The notes below the pieces were generated by a model. That model saw nothing but the letters and a program-made list of their open reading frames with translations. It was not told the origin of the DNA and did no database searches. Both the position numbers and the translations under genes were made by a program. A stretch of DNA of 64,000 nt from Aulostomus chinensis. Its lineage: Eukaryota > Chordata > Actinopteri > Syngnathiformes > Aulostomidae. Positions within the stretch are counted from its first letter, which is position 1. Every line of letters begins with the position of its first letter. Of the stretch, positions 1-10,340 are shown piece after piece. The stretch spans positions 9,957,501-10,021,500 of the forward strand of contig JBBMOA010000018.1 of assembly GCA_037954235.1 (NCBI GenBank), given 5' to 3'.

Positions 1-133
1 TGTGCCCTTGTGCGCTGTCGCCATGGGAACGGGGACTGTGGCTGCCAGCAGTTTACTGTTTGCTTTGGCTGGAAATCAAAGTGTGAGCGGAGGTGGGGAT
101 GGATTGGGTAGAGTGGGAGGTGATGTGACTTGA
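1..133 (+). other. Open reading frames cut by the left edge; possible exon end
   Basis: Two plus-strand frames are open from the left edge. Frame 1 runs to a TAG at 109-111 and is cysteine-rich (six Cys in about 36 residues). The frame containing an ATG at 23 in good Kozak context (cgccATGG) runs to a TGA at 131-133 and starts MGTGTVAASSLLFALAGNQS, which looks hydrophobic but is too short to call a signal peptide. Possible splice donors lie at 81 (GTGTGA) and 83 (GTGAGC). I recognise no protein family. This could be the 3' end of an exon or chance; the upstream sequence is not available. Confidence 0.12.
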
Positions 134-1094
134 CATGGGATGGTAGAGGTGATACAGCGTCTTAATATACACCATAGCTTTGTGTCCCCCCCCCAAACAG
201 GAAGCACCCGTGCAGTGGGCCTCTCATTCCCTAAGGGAAGGGATCAGGTTTTCCTGGCCACCCCTGCCTTGTCATCAACCCAACATGCTCCTCCTGATCC
301 TGACAAGATCTGCATGTGTCACAAGCTACAACATGACCCCACCCCCTGCAAAACTTACAATACCCCCCTCACTCAATTTGTGTACTTTGGCGCACGTTGC
401 TGTAATCCTTGAAAACCGATACGGAGTGCTGTTCTAAATGTGACAATATCAACCATCAGCCAGAAATCAATAAAGCTGCTGTTCACAGCACAGCTCAGCA
501 GATTGTGTTACAATACAGATTCTGTTGCGACTGACAGGTATGCTTTGTTATTGCAGAGAGGTCTAATGACTCCTGAAGCAACCGAAAGCAAACAGGCTAT
601 TATATACCAGCAAACCACACTGTTAGTCTTTTCTTCCCCACAGGAGCACCGGGAGAATATTTTACACGTCGCTTATACTTCAATTCATCAGGTTTTAAAT
701 TTGAATTTTTGTATTTATCGTCAGCTTTGCTGTACAAATAAAGTTATCTTGATTCGTACGTTTTGTGGGCACAAATTCATATTCAGTGGACAAGGCCATT
801 CATCACTGTCAGAGCTATGACTTACTTAAAGCCCATTCACCAAAAGAAATCCCTGTTTTGACAGGCGTTCTGCAGGCGAGCACAGCTGAGACTGGGACGG
901 GCGCTGTAGGGGGTCTCCTGGCTTTACAAGACTCTGACGTCCCCAGGCCCTCTCACGTTCAGGTGTAAAACCCCTCGGCCAGCACTGCGGGGTTAACATT
1001 GCTTGGGTCTTGCAGCGCCACACTGTCTGCTGCAGCCCCCGAGCCGCCGTGGTTGTTGCTAAAATAGAAGCAGGAGAGTCTCAACCTCACACCA
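134..1094. other. Non-coding stretch, no feature recognised
   Basis: The overlapping short open frames here have no recognisable domain and conflict with one another in frame. There is a short C run near 187-195. No repeat boundary, RNA gene or promoter is evident. Confidence 0.6.
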
Positions 1095-1290
1095 AGTCAC
1101 GGCTTCACATCTAGCATATAAAAATCTGAATATTCAAGGGGTTTGTAGCTCATCCATCATTTTTATACTGCAGCAAACTTCATTTAGATTTTTTTTTCCC
1201 GCTGTAGCTCTACCAAGAATGTAATGTATTAATTATAAAGCTGCGCCATGAATTAATGATATTAAATGGAAATAATTTCACTCTTATTCC
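1095..1290. promoter_or_regulatory. AT-rich homeodomain-motif block, conserved-element-like
   Basis: This AT-rich block contains TAATGTATTA (1222-1231), a TAAT-N2-ATTA dimer of the kind bound by paired-class homeodomains. It is followed closely by ATTAATTAT and GAATTAATGATATTAAATGG. Such clustering is typical of vertebrate developmental enhancers, but AT-rich DNA also yields these motifs by chance. Conservation is not shown. Confidence 0.22.
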
Positions 1291-1794
1291 CTCTTTTTGT
1301 AAGCAGAGAGACTGAGTAGTAGTAAGTTTTCAGCAAAAATGATCGCATATGAACCTTTTGTGATCTCTGTATCCCACACGATCACGAAAAGATTCCCAAC
1401 GCCATTCACCTCTGTTTCCTGTTCAGCAACACAGAGGATATCAAAACCACACACTTTCCTCTAGTGTTCTAGATTCCCTGTCTGGGAATGGCCTCCTGAG
1501 GTTCAGTCGTTGCCTCTTCTTCCTCTTCCTGCCATTCAGAGGTCAAAGGTGACAGACTACTGGTGAGATGTTTCTCCCAACAGCTGTGCCGGATTCATAC
1601 TGGCAAGTTGTTGCTTTGGAATCTTTTCTTCAAAAAAAAAATCCCGTCCAAGTGCAACACATCATTTTTAACCTAAGCTCCTTTATTTGGTCTGATGACG
1701 TCTTGCATGAAATAGAAAGAATACAGCGAACGATTTTAGATTGCCAATGCAGGGTATGAATTAAGCATAACATGTTCTGTGAAAAGATTGTTTG

Positions 1795-1813
1795 ACAGAT
1801 GAAATTCATCTGT
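1795..1813. promoter_or_regulatory. Perfect palindrome of two E-boxes, CAGATG-N5-CATCTG
   Basis: The sequence ACAGATGAAATTCATCTGT is a perfect inverted repeat with 9-bp arms around one base. Each arm holds an E-box (CAGATG and its reverse complement CATCTG) with 5 bp between them, so the site is symmetric. CAGATG/CATCTG is the E-box preferred by several tissue-restricted bHLH factors (proneural and TWIST classes). Binding is inferred from the motif only. It sits in unique-looking sequence. Confidence 0.35.
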
Positions 1814-2328
1814 AAAATCCCTGCGAGTGTCATTAAAAAAGCAGAATTTGACTGGATATCACAGCATTTTTCTAGGGCCTCATTAGTGTCACGGGTGATT
1901 TCCTCCCCGATATTGAGCGTGGGTCTCCTTAAGGGACCTCCGTACCATGGAAGCGGATCTGTCAACCGGAGTGATGATGATGGGAGCCTTTTGACACATG
2001 TGTACTTTTACAGTGAGAGGACATGCATAATGCATGCGGCTCTAACCAAACATCCACTTCACTGGGGTGTTATCTGGTGTGTGACTTGGACTCTCTTCCT
2101 GAGTGGGATGGCGTATCAAATTCCTGGAGGCCCTGCTTCCTCCAGTGTACACATGTAAATACTACAGGCACTAAGTATTTGCATGCAAAAACACACACAC
2201 ATGCACGCTAGAAAAGATGGACCAGATGTTTTGTTGTAGTATCCACACACTTAGATTTAAATCTAAAGTTAATCATATTGAAAAGAATTGCTTAAATTCA
2301 GGTATAAAAACAACAATTTTCTGAAAAA

Positions 2329-2353
2329 GAGTGTGATGGGTATTATCACACTC
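2329..2353. repeat. Short inverted repeat with 9-bp perfect arms
   Basis: GAGTGTGAT (2329-2337) and ATCACACTC (2345-2353) are exact reverse complements separated by 7 bases. Each arm includes GTGTGA/TCACAC, which resembles a T-box half-site. It could also be chance. Confidence 0.4.
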
Positions 2354-4786
2354 CTCTGATAAACCAGGGGGATAGAGCTTCCTCCTCCCCAGCCATCACA
2401 GGGTCATGTCTGGCCTCTCCCTGGAGCCCCGGCTGGTGGATGCGTGGGCTAATTCCAAGACATCTGGTGTGATACAGTATGTCTGAACTCTTCAGTCAAG
2501 CCGCGGACAAAAACACACATAGATACATTATTGTGAGAATTTACACTGTCGTTTTGCATTAATTTACCGTGATGGTTTAATAAATTGAGGACAGAGGAGC
2601 TGAACAGAAATGACGTGTTATGTAATCACCAAGGCAGCTGGAAGCATTTGATTCATGCAATAACAAACAGCAGTATTTAAATTATTCTCACTGCTTCCAA
2701 AGTTTGCTTTGCATTTCATATTCAAACACCATGCCAGTGAGTGAGTGTGTGCGTGTCTAGCGGATGTGTGGACAGTTTCCCAGATCTTTTTTTTTTTTCT
2801 CCCCAAAATACAATAGAAAGGTTTTCCTTGTACATTTACAAGTCATTTTTAACGTGAGTGAAATCTTGATTTGTCTCATGGCTGTTGTTTTTGGAAATGC
2901 ATTCTGAGGTCTATGACTATCAGTTTGCAAATCAAAGGAAATGTTTTAAAGAGCTGCCTTCATCTTGAAATTCGAGTGTGCCTGTAATATGCTGGGTAGA
3001 TTTGGACACTTTTTAATCTTTATTTCAGCCCTCATCGTTTTCACCTCTGAGGTTTTTTTTCGTTGGGAAACGCTTGCTTGGTGTTTCAGTGTGGACAGGG
3101 AAGACAGCTTGTCTGAAATGAAATCTATTTTTGGGAAATTTCAGATTCTCCTTTGAATAAATGATCCTGCAGGACACTGTAGGCTCTAATCCACAAGGTG
3201 AGATTATTTTTACATGAAAACAGCCGTTTTAGATAATTCCCGGTTTGCCTTGATATCAACATCACTATAAATTTCACCATTTCAGTGCTGTGTTACTGAA
3301 TTCTGTGTGAAAGGCTCAATAGCTGTCATCAGGATTTCTTATAAAACCAGGTTATCCCCACAGCCAGTAAGATTAGCAGGGAACACAAGAGTTTTCGAAG
3401 CTTCAGCTGAAAGGGAATCATACCCCAGGTGCCTTCTAGGGTCCATTTGACAGACTTTTACGCTCTATGTGCATTATATGACCGCGTTGTGGTTTCAGTC
3501 AACTGTAGGCCTTCCTTGAAAATGAAGCTCTGACTGTGAGAAGCTGCCTTTTAAATATGTGTGTTTATATCTGTCAGAAAAAAAGCCTGGCTCACTGCCA
3601 CAACTGAGGCTCCTCTGCTGATGTAAAAATTTCGACACTTCCCTGAGGCGTGGAAGTGCCCTCCGGCGCTAGCGTGCTCAGATAGGGTTCAGGGGAGCAC
3701 TGATTTGAAGACTTCTGCAAGTGTAAACCGTAATGTCAAAAAAATCAGTTTACTGACAAATTAAATGACTGGAGTTTAATGATGACCACAAGCTCTTTAA
3801 AACCGCAATATTGGTTGCTGTAATGTGTATTTGGGTCCAGAAGGTAGAATTTTCCTTATGTAATATGAAAAGTCAGAGAAGAGTGAGGATATCTGGCTTA
3901 ATTCGTTACATTCAGCCTTTCCGGTCGTCTGAACGTGTCTTGGAATTGTCTTAGAAGCAGAGGAACCTGTCGAAGCACACACACACACGCACATTAAACA
4001 TATTACACGTGACACATTTGGTCTGTCACTTCATCAAATAAGTGACAGCCACGTTTATGCTAACCCAAATGTTCGCAATATTATCAAAGAATATTAGTTA
4101 TATTGTTATTTATTGCATCACACCAATTTGAACTAGTTCATCATGTCCTACAACATTTAGTCAACCTAACAGATGTAGACATGATATTTCGGTTTTGAGA
4201 ACCCCACTGTGTGTCCAGCATGTCCTTCCCATGGCAGGCTTATCCATACATCCAGTGTTGTGTAACACAGTAAGTGTGGCAGGCTACAAGTGTGTGAAGT
4301 GGCGGGCCTGCTGCAGCTTCCCTTTTCATTGAAACTAGGTTGTGTGAGAATATACAGAGCTCAGGTCCAGCCCTACAGCTGCTTATTTATTATGGAGCAG
4401 CCACAGCAGCAGACGGCAGCGAGAGCGACAGCCAGGAGGGATCCTCCAGGGGCTTGGCTCGGGGGCCAACACGGTGTCTGACAAAACCAAAAACATTGGG
4501 GACCTCCAAACCCACAGGGCTGCACCTCTGCCAAACACTGGCCACTAGAATTACCACCACCATCACACCAACTACGTTCACCAAAATGAGCATTTTTGGC
4601 GGCAGGAAATTCAAACAACATGTGTTATGATGTTTTAGTCATTTACTAATTAAGAACAACAGAAGCTGGACACAGTTGGCCGTACTGTTATTTCAGATAA
4701 AGCTCAGTCAGTACATTACCATGATAGAAAAAGTTGATTTCTTTTGTTTGTCCAACTCAAAGTGAACTTTCAAAATTCTTGTAAAC

Positions 4787-5189
4787 ATGTTGGTCTGAGG
4801 CGGTATGGTGGTGCAGTGGTCAGCACTGTCACCTCACAGCAAGAAGGTTCCGGGTTCGAGTCCCAGCTCGGGCACGGGATCTTTCTGTGTGAGTCTCCAT
4901 GTTCTCCCTGTTCCTGTGTGGGTTCTCTCTGGTACTCCAGCTTCCTCCCACAGTCCAAAGACATCAAGAGGGGACGAGGCTGATTGATACTCTAAATTGA
5001 CCGTAGGTGTGACTGTGAGTGTGAATGGGTGTCTGTCTCTATGTGTTGGTGCTGTGATGGACTGGCGACCTTTCCAGGGTGAACCCTGCCTCACACCTGA
5101 AGGCTGCTGGGATAGGCTCCACCCCCCCGTGACCCTTAACAGGATAAGCAGAAGAAAATTTATGAATGGATGGAAGGATGTTGGTCTGA
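4787..5189 (+). mobile_element. tRNA-derived SINE, copy 1, with 12-bp target-site duplication
   Basis: The element body is about 4799-5177 and is bracketed by perfect direct repeats ATGTTGGTCTGA (4787-4798 and 5178-5189), the mark of retrotransposition. The head carries a Pol III A box TGGTGCAGTGG (4809-4819) and a B box GGTTCGAGTCC (4853-4863), both matching the tRNA promoter consensus. The middle shares a long non-tRNA body with copies at 30.5 and 53.1 kb. The tail is GATG-rich (gaatggatggaagg). Of the three copies in the window, this one has the best promoter. A SINE has no protein of its own and depends on a partner LINE. The long minus-strand open frame over it is an antisense artefact. 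I do not give a family name because I cannot check one. Confidence 0.9.
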
Positions 5190-5535
5190 CAAAAATTGCG
5201 CTAAGTCTGAATTTGAGAAGTTGGATGAACATACTTAAATAATTTGATGTATTCAGGCATGGGGATTTCCACGTTCTGTAGATTCTGCCGCAGTAATAAA
5301 CTGGGAAGTCAAACGGCGTAAAGTATTTAGTTGCTTGGTTTGTGATGCAAAACATCAACCAGAAGCTGTGCTGGATATGGATGTACCTCATCATTTAAGA
5401 GATTGTTCTCCGGTTCTTCCATAGTGGTATGACAGCAGTCTAGTTACATAGCCTACACAGAGCTACAGTCATGACTAGATTGAAACTGTGCACATAAACC
5501 CACTTAGTGTGTCCATTGAGACCTTCTTTTTTTAA

Positions 5536-5551
5536 ACACACACACACACAC
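5536..5551. repeat. (AC)8 microsatellite
   Basis: A short pure CA/GT dinucleotide run directly follows a T/A-rich stretch. Confidence 0.9.
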
Positions 5552-5941
5552 CCATGCTGGTCTACAGTGTGTATACTCAAGGTATAGAACGCATTGTAAC
5601 TCTGGACTGCACATTTTGTGCATTTGATTTATAAAGAAAAAATGCATGATGAAATAGTGAGCTGATCTGCTTCTCTGGAGCTCTGCATGCTGATGTGACA
5701 CCAGTTTCATTGAGGAAGGCTGCAGGGAGAGGGACTTCTTATCCAGCTTTACTGTTCACAAGAGCGTCATTGGGGCACCCTGCTCCAGGGTACTTGGGTG
5801 GGCAGCCAGATGACTAAAACTGCTCTCCATTTAGTTCAGCTGATGTTTCCAGAGTTGAGACCTGCACTAGATCAGACTACATTTCAATACCATGAACCTG
5901 TCTCTGCAGCTTCCACGATCTCTTTCCCTCCTATCACCTTT

Positions 5942-5992
5942 TGTGTGTGTGTGTGTGTGTGTTTGGGGGGGGGAGGGGGGTAGAGAGAGAGA
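5942..5992. repeat. Compound (TG)n-G15-(GA)n microsatellite
   Basis: A (TG)n run (5942-5962) is followed by a G-rich run broken by one A (5965-5980) and then a short (GA)n run. Open frames across it translate to VCVCVCV or THTHTHT and are artefacts. Confidence 0.9.
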
Positions 5993-6456
5993 TGTCTCTG
6001 CTGGATTCAGATCAAAAGCAAAGGAAAAAAACCAAAGAGCTTTGATGAGAATCACTTCAAAGACAGACTTGCAAAGATACCTACAGCTGGTTTGGGCAAA
6101 TCAACGGCATTTTCTCCAGTTTCTCTGACCAATGTTTGTTCCTCAAGAAGAACTTTCAACATTGGAGTGGGAGAAGCTTTCTTGTCAGTCACATCATATG
6201 TTTGGACATTTCTATTCTTCTCCTACTTTGGTGGCCTGGTCACATTTTAACAATGCTTGAGTGCTGACTGACTCCAAGATACACAAACATGTGGTGGAAT
6301 GTGTCTCATGTTGTGTTACAGTGAGCTAGCAGGAGGCTGAGAGGTGTCACGTCATTTAATTGCACACAGCTTACAGGCCACCCTTAGCCTTCATCTTGTT
6401 CAATACGGATACCTTTGCAGAGAAAATATGAATCCGAGCTTTTGTTTGCACAGCTC

Positions 6457-6474
6457 TAATTAGCCCTTAATTAA
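6457..6474. promoter_or_regulatory. Paired homeodomain-type sites TAATTAG and TTAATTAA
   Basis: TAATTAG (6457-6463) and the palindrome TTAATTAA (6467-6474) lie 3 bp apart. Both match homeodomain core sites. This is motif evidence only. Confidence 0.2.
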
Positions 6475-6526
6475 TATTGTCATCTCAAGACCAGGCCTCA
6501 AATCAGGCTGGTAAATTAAGGAGACA

Positions 6527-6557
6527 GTGTGCGTGTGTGTGCGTGTGTGTGTGTGTG
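6527..6557. repeat. (GT)n microsatellite with GC interruptions
   Basis: 31 bp of alternating G and T with two C substitutions that keep the purine-pyrimidine alternation. Confidence 0.9.
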
Positions 6558-9500
6558 GAATGCAGCCGAGGTTTCACGGCTCCATTTCAAGACAAATTGA
6601 AGTGAGAGACAGCGGATAGAGAGGGAGAAATCCTCTCATTATGAAAACAGAATGAAATAGATCCCTGCCTCACACATGATATAGCTAACATGACAAGACA
6701 ACATCTGTTTTCGTAGGGCCCCCAAGTCTCAGCCTCCAGACAAAATTATATTTTATTAAGGAATTGATATTTCCTTCACAGTGGTGTTCAAGATGGAGAG
6801 AAGTTCTGAATCGGAGAAACTGAAACTGTGAAATTGAGTTACCTTGGTTGTGGCCTTGTCTTTGTCATTATAGAATTTACTGAAAGCTGAAACTGTATCC
6901 CAACTAGGGATATCTGTATTTGCACATTGGAGAAAACACACTTCACCTTTACTCTTTTTGCAATTATATAATCCCCAAATTGACAGAATGTATACATGCA
7001 TAGCGTGTTGATGCAGCGGTGGGAAAGAATGACAGCGTAAACTCCAGTAAATGTCAAGTCTGTAAATAACCCCTGTGCTTGATTTTGGGTCCATGGCGTC
7101 TCACTGCCACCTCACATTCTCATTTCCAGACACACAAAACCAGAAGTAGTCTCCAGGGCTGAATGAACACCACATGAAGGCTGTCTTTGTCCTCTGTGGC
7201 TGTGGTATCGTAGCTCGCTAACACTGCCGCCCTGGCCTGCAAACGGCAGTGTGTCACCCAGGAGGTGTCAGGCCAAACGTGCCGGTGAAACTTACATCAG
7301 CCATTTTTTTTTAAACCTTGTTTTTCATGTGTGGTTGCGTACATCCCTGTGTCTTTGTTTGTGTTGATTGGTCTTGGAGTGTTGATCCTGTTTAGTTAGG
7401 GCATAGCTGTGCGTGTGAGTAGAAGCATGGCATAGCTTGCCCTACTATTTGCTCAATTTAGAAAGGCAAGGTGGTATTGTATTAATGAAGCAAGCATGAC
7501 ACTCTGCCTCTGACACTCACCCTACCCAGAATTTTAAACAGGCTCCAGAAAAGGCCACCTCCTATAATTATTCGCTCACTTGACACTGTGTAAACAAAGA
7601 AGTTGCTTTCTCCAAGCCGAGCCGTTTACATGAATGCAAGCAACATGGAGATGTGTGTATTTGTATGCCAAATTGTGGCCCATATGCAAAGGCTAACACA
7701 TACAAACAAACTTGCCTTACTTGGCGACGGGATCATTATTTCCTAAGGTGATGTCAGTGTCAGTAAAGGCCCCTGCAAGTCTGCTGTTTCCATCCCTCTG
7801 CATGCAACAGACCTGTGTTTCTGTGGACCTGTTTATCAGCTCAGGTGAACCGCCACCTTGCTGGGTCACCTCAGCAATAAAGGCCTATTAAAACACTCTT
7901 CCTGTAGTCTTATAACTTAACACGATCATTGTTGAGGACCGACACAAAACCACAAAGCTGCTTTAGAATTTGAGGACAAATATTGATCCACTTAGAAAAA
8001 GTATGCTTTGTCAACCAAAAGGTGAAATGAAAGTGTTGCGTGCTGTCTGCAGAATTACCTACTCTGCTTCGAACAAAGAGCTTGTAATAGACACAGACAG
8101 TACGACATTCTAACAACCCTGTCTCAGTTTGGCATGTAGACACTGGGCTGGTGGGAACCACTTTTCCAGAAGTCACATGACATGTTTCCATTCTATTGGC
8201 GATGCCAAACCAAAAGGCGAACCTGCGTACAGTCTACACATGCAGCTGGTTTAGTTCCAAAACATTCTGCGACTGGAGAGGGGGTCCGTCTGAGTGCGTG
8301 TGCAGCGTAGCTTGTGTGTGCACATTTGCACGTGTACTTGTCATAATGAGTATGTATGCACCATGCCAGCTTCCAGTGCCCACATCCACCTATCCAGCGA
8401 GCTGCAGTGCAGTATACTTATCCTGTCTGGGCCAAGCCAAATAGCATCTTAGCCTGCTATTCTTCCACAGTTTCGTGGCCAGACCAGCAGTCTCTTGCTC
8501 CACCTTAGAAAAACCAGAGGCCAGATACCACAGCACACCTTGTTCCCACAATGTAGCCCAGTGTCCTGGAAGCGTCATTGGAGCGCTTTAGCCATTTGGT
8601 GGAAGAATTTATTTTAAAAAAATCATCACCTCTGTAATAAAACATCAAATTTATCACTTGCTAATTTTCAGCCAGAAACACCGTTGAAACAGACTGCGAT
8701 ACATGCCGCAGAAAAGGCTAGCTTCATTTAGTGATCCGATGAGACAGCTGTGGTGCCGCAAGTCAACACGATTTTAGTCGCTGGAACAAAACCAGACAAA
8801 ACACAAAAGTAAAACTGAAATAAAATACACATTATTTTTCCATATTCATAATGATACACTTGTGCTTTTGATTGTGATCAAATACAACAGTTCTGCCTTC
8901 AATCAGAAGTATTGATAAACTACTGTGTTGAAAATTCAGAGTATTTTTCGAATATTTTGCCCATATCATTTATGTACATGAGGGGGGCAGAATATGAGAA
9001 ACGCCTTTCAACAGGTTGCTCTCCAGTCCAGAGGGGACAGTTCAAGTATCTTTTTATACAACAAAAACAAAATCATTCATTCACTTATTCAGAAATTTCT
9101 ATTCAAGGATTTTTCTTGTGATTTTTATGAAGAAACATTAGCATGTTGCTTATTTAATCATGACGCAATTAAGACATACGTGTAAGACTTTTTTTTAAAA
9201 AAAATCAGTAAATAATAATATAACCAGTGTTCAGTGGTTTTTAACTCAAGTGTGTGTGCTCAGGGACAGCTCTGTTATCAGATAAAACCGCCAACACACA
9301 GCTGAGGGGGTCAAGAGTGTGAGCGGGGTTTTCCTCAGTAAAGGGGGTGCACCTCTCTGGACAACCGTGGCCTCTCCAGAGGAGCACCAAACACCTGACC
9401 TTCCCACAACATTCAGTGGGAGTTAGGTTTGTAAGGATTTATGAGCAAAGGTGAGAGGCTCTGGCATGGGCTCTGCCCCATGACCGACCTGCAGGGGTCC

Positions 9501-9699
9501 TGCTCTCCCTTGTGTGTTGACAGTGTTACTGCGCATGTGGACCACTGAAAGATTGGGTGTGCTTTTCTCCCAATTGTTCTGACCCCTATAAACTGTGGCC
9601 TGGCTACCAATAGGCTTTTCCGCTTGGAATATCTCACCCTTAAATAAATCTCTCAGGTATTGGGGCCTCTCAACGTGTGCCTCCACTGGGCTACAGGAG

Positions 9700-9995
9700 C
9701 CCCAGGACTGGGTTCATTAACTCTACATTGATTGCTGGAGCTTTGAAAACGTCCGGCAACAGCAGGGATAATATGACTCCATGAAAAGCCACCGAGAGCC
9801 CCCAAGGACTAATTATGGCACAGACAAGTAGGTTTGTAAAGTTTTAATGTGCCTTATATAAAATTGCCATTGCTCCAAATTGAATTATGAGAAGTTCTTT
9901 TTGAGAAACGACTGCTATTAACCTCCAAATTGTCATAACAAAGAGATGTTTATTTTTCATTACTGGTAACTTCATTTCATGCTTTTGCACAAAAT
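9700..9995. promoter_or_regulatory. Conserved-element-like block
   Basis: This block has balanced, non-repetitive AT-rich sequence with a CTAATTA site (9809-9815), further TTAAT and GAATTAT words and no long open frame. It resembles vertebrate conserved non-coding elements in texture. No alignment was possible, so this is a weak candidate. Confidence 0.18.
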
Positions 9996-10298
9996 GTTTC
10001 AACTGAAGAATATAACAAGCAGCCTCAAGTTCTGGTAGGCAAATATATAGAGACCAAACTACTGCCTGTAGAAATCATCTCAGGTGTGACTACTGAAGCC
10101 TATTGGTCATCACTTTATCAGGTGAACCTCAGAGGGGGTGTTTCAAGGTGATGTCAGAGCAGCCCTTCCCGCCACTGTCCTGCTAGGTGCCTCATTTGTC
10201 ATGAGTTTAAGACACTGAAATGAAAAACTCCCTTTTAACCCCTTGAGTTCAAAGATTCAGTTCATCAAATACTTTGTGTGTGTGTGTGTGTGTATGTA

Positions 10299-10340
<42 letters not shown>

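Larger units (their letters stand above)
1291..4786. other. Non-coding stretch with two inverted repeats
   Basis: No coding gene is seen. The opposed open frames at 1799-2158 (plus) and 1630-1965 (minus) overlap and show no known domain. The stretch contains the inverted repeats listed at 1795-1813 and 2329-2353, and short (CA)n runs near 2190-2200 and 3978-3990. Otherwise it looks like unique sequence. Confidence 0.6.
5190..9699. other. Non-coding stretch with microsatellites
   Basis: No gene is seen. Microsatellites at 5536, 5942 and 6527 are listed separately. Around 6457-6474 TAATTAG and TTAATTAA lie close together in a short block that resembles a conserved element. The remaining open frames are short, without domains, and overlap on both strands. 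Confidence 0.6.

Noticed and set aside
1630..2158. 111-codon minus and 119-codon plus frames
   Set aside because: They are mutually overlapping, with no domain. The region is better explained as non-coding with an E-box palindrome.
4834..5394. 186-codon minus-strand open frame
   Set aside because: Most of it is antisense to SINE copy 1. The same peptide segment (NLEYQSASSPLDVFGLWEEA) appears antisense to SINE copies 2 and 3, so it is repeat-derived and not a gene.
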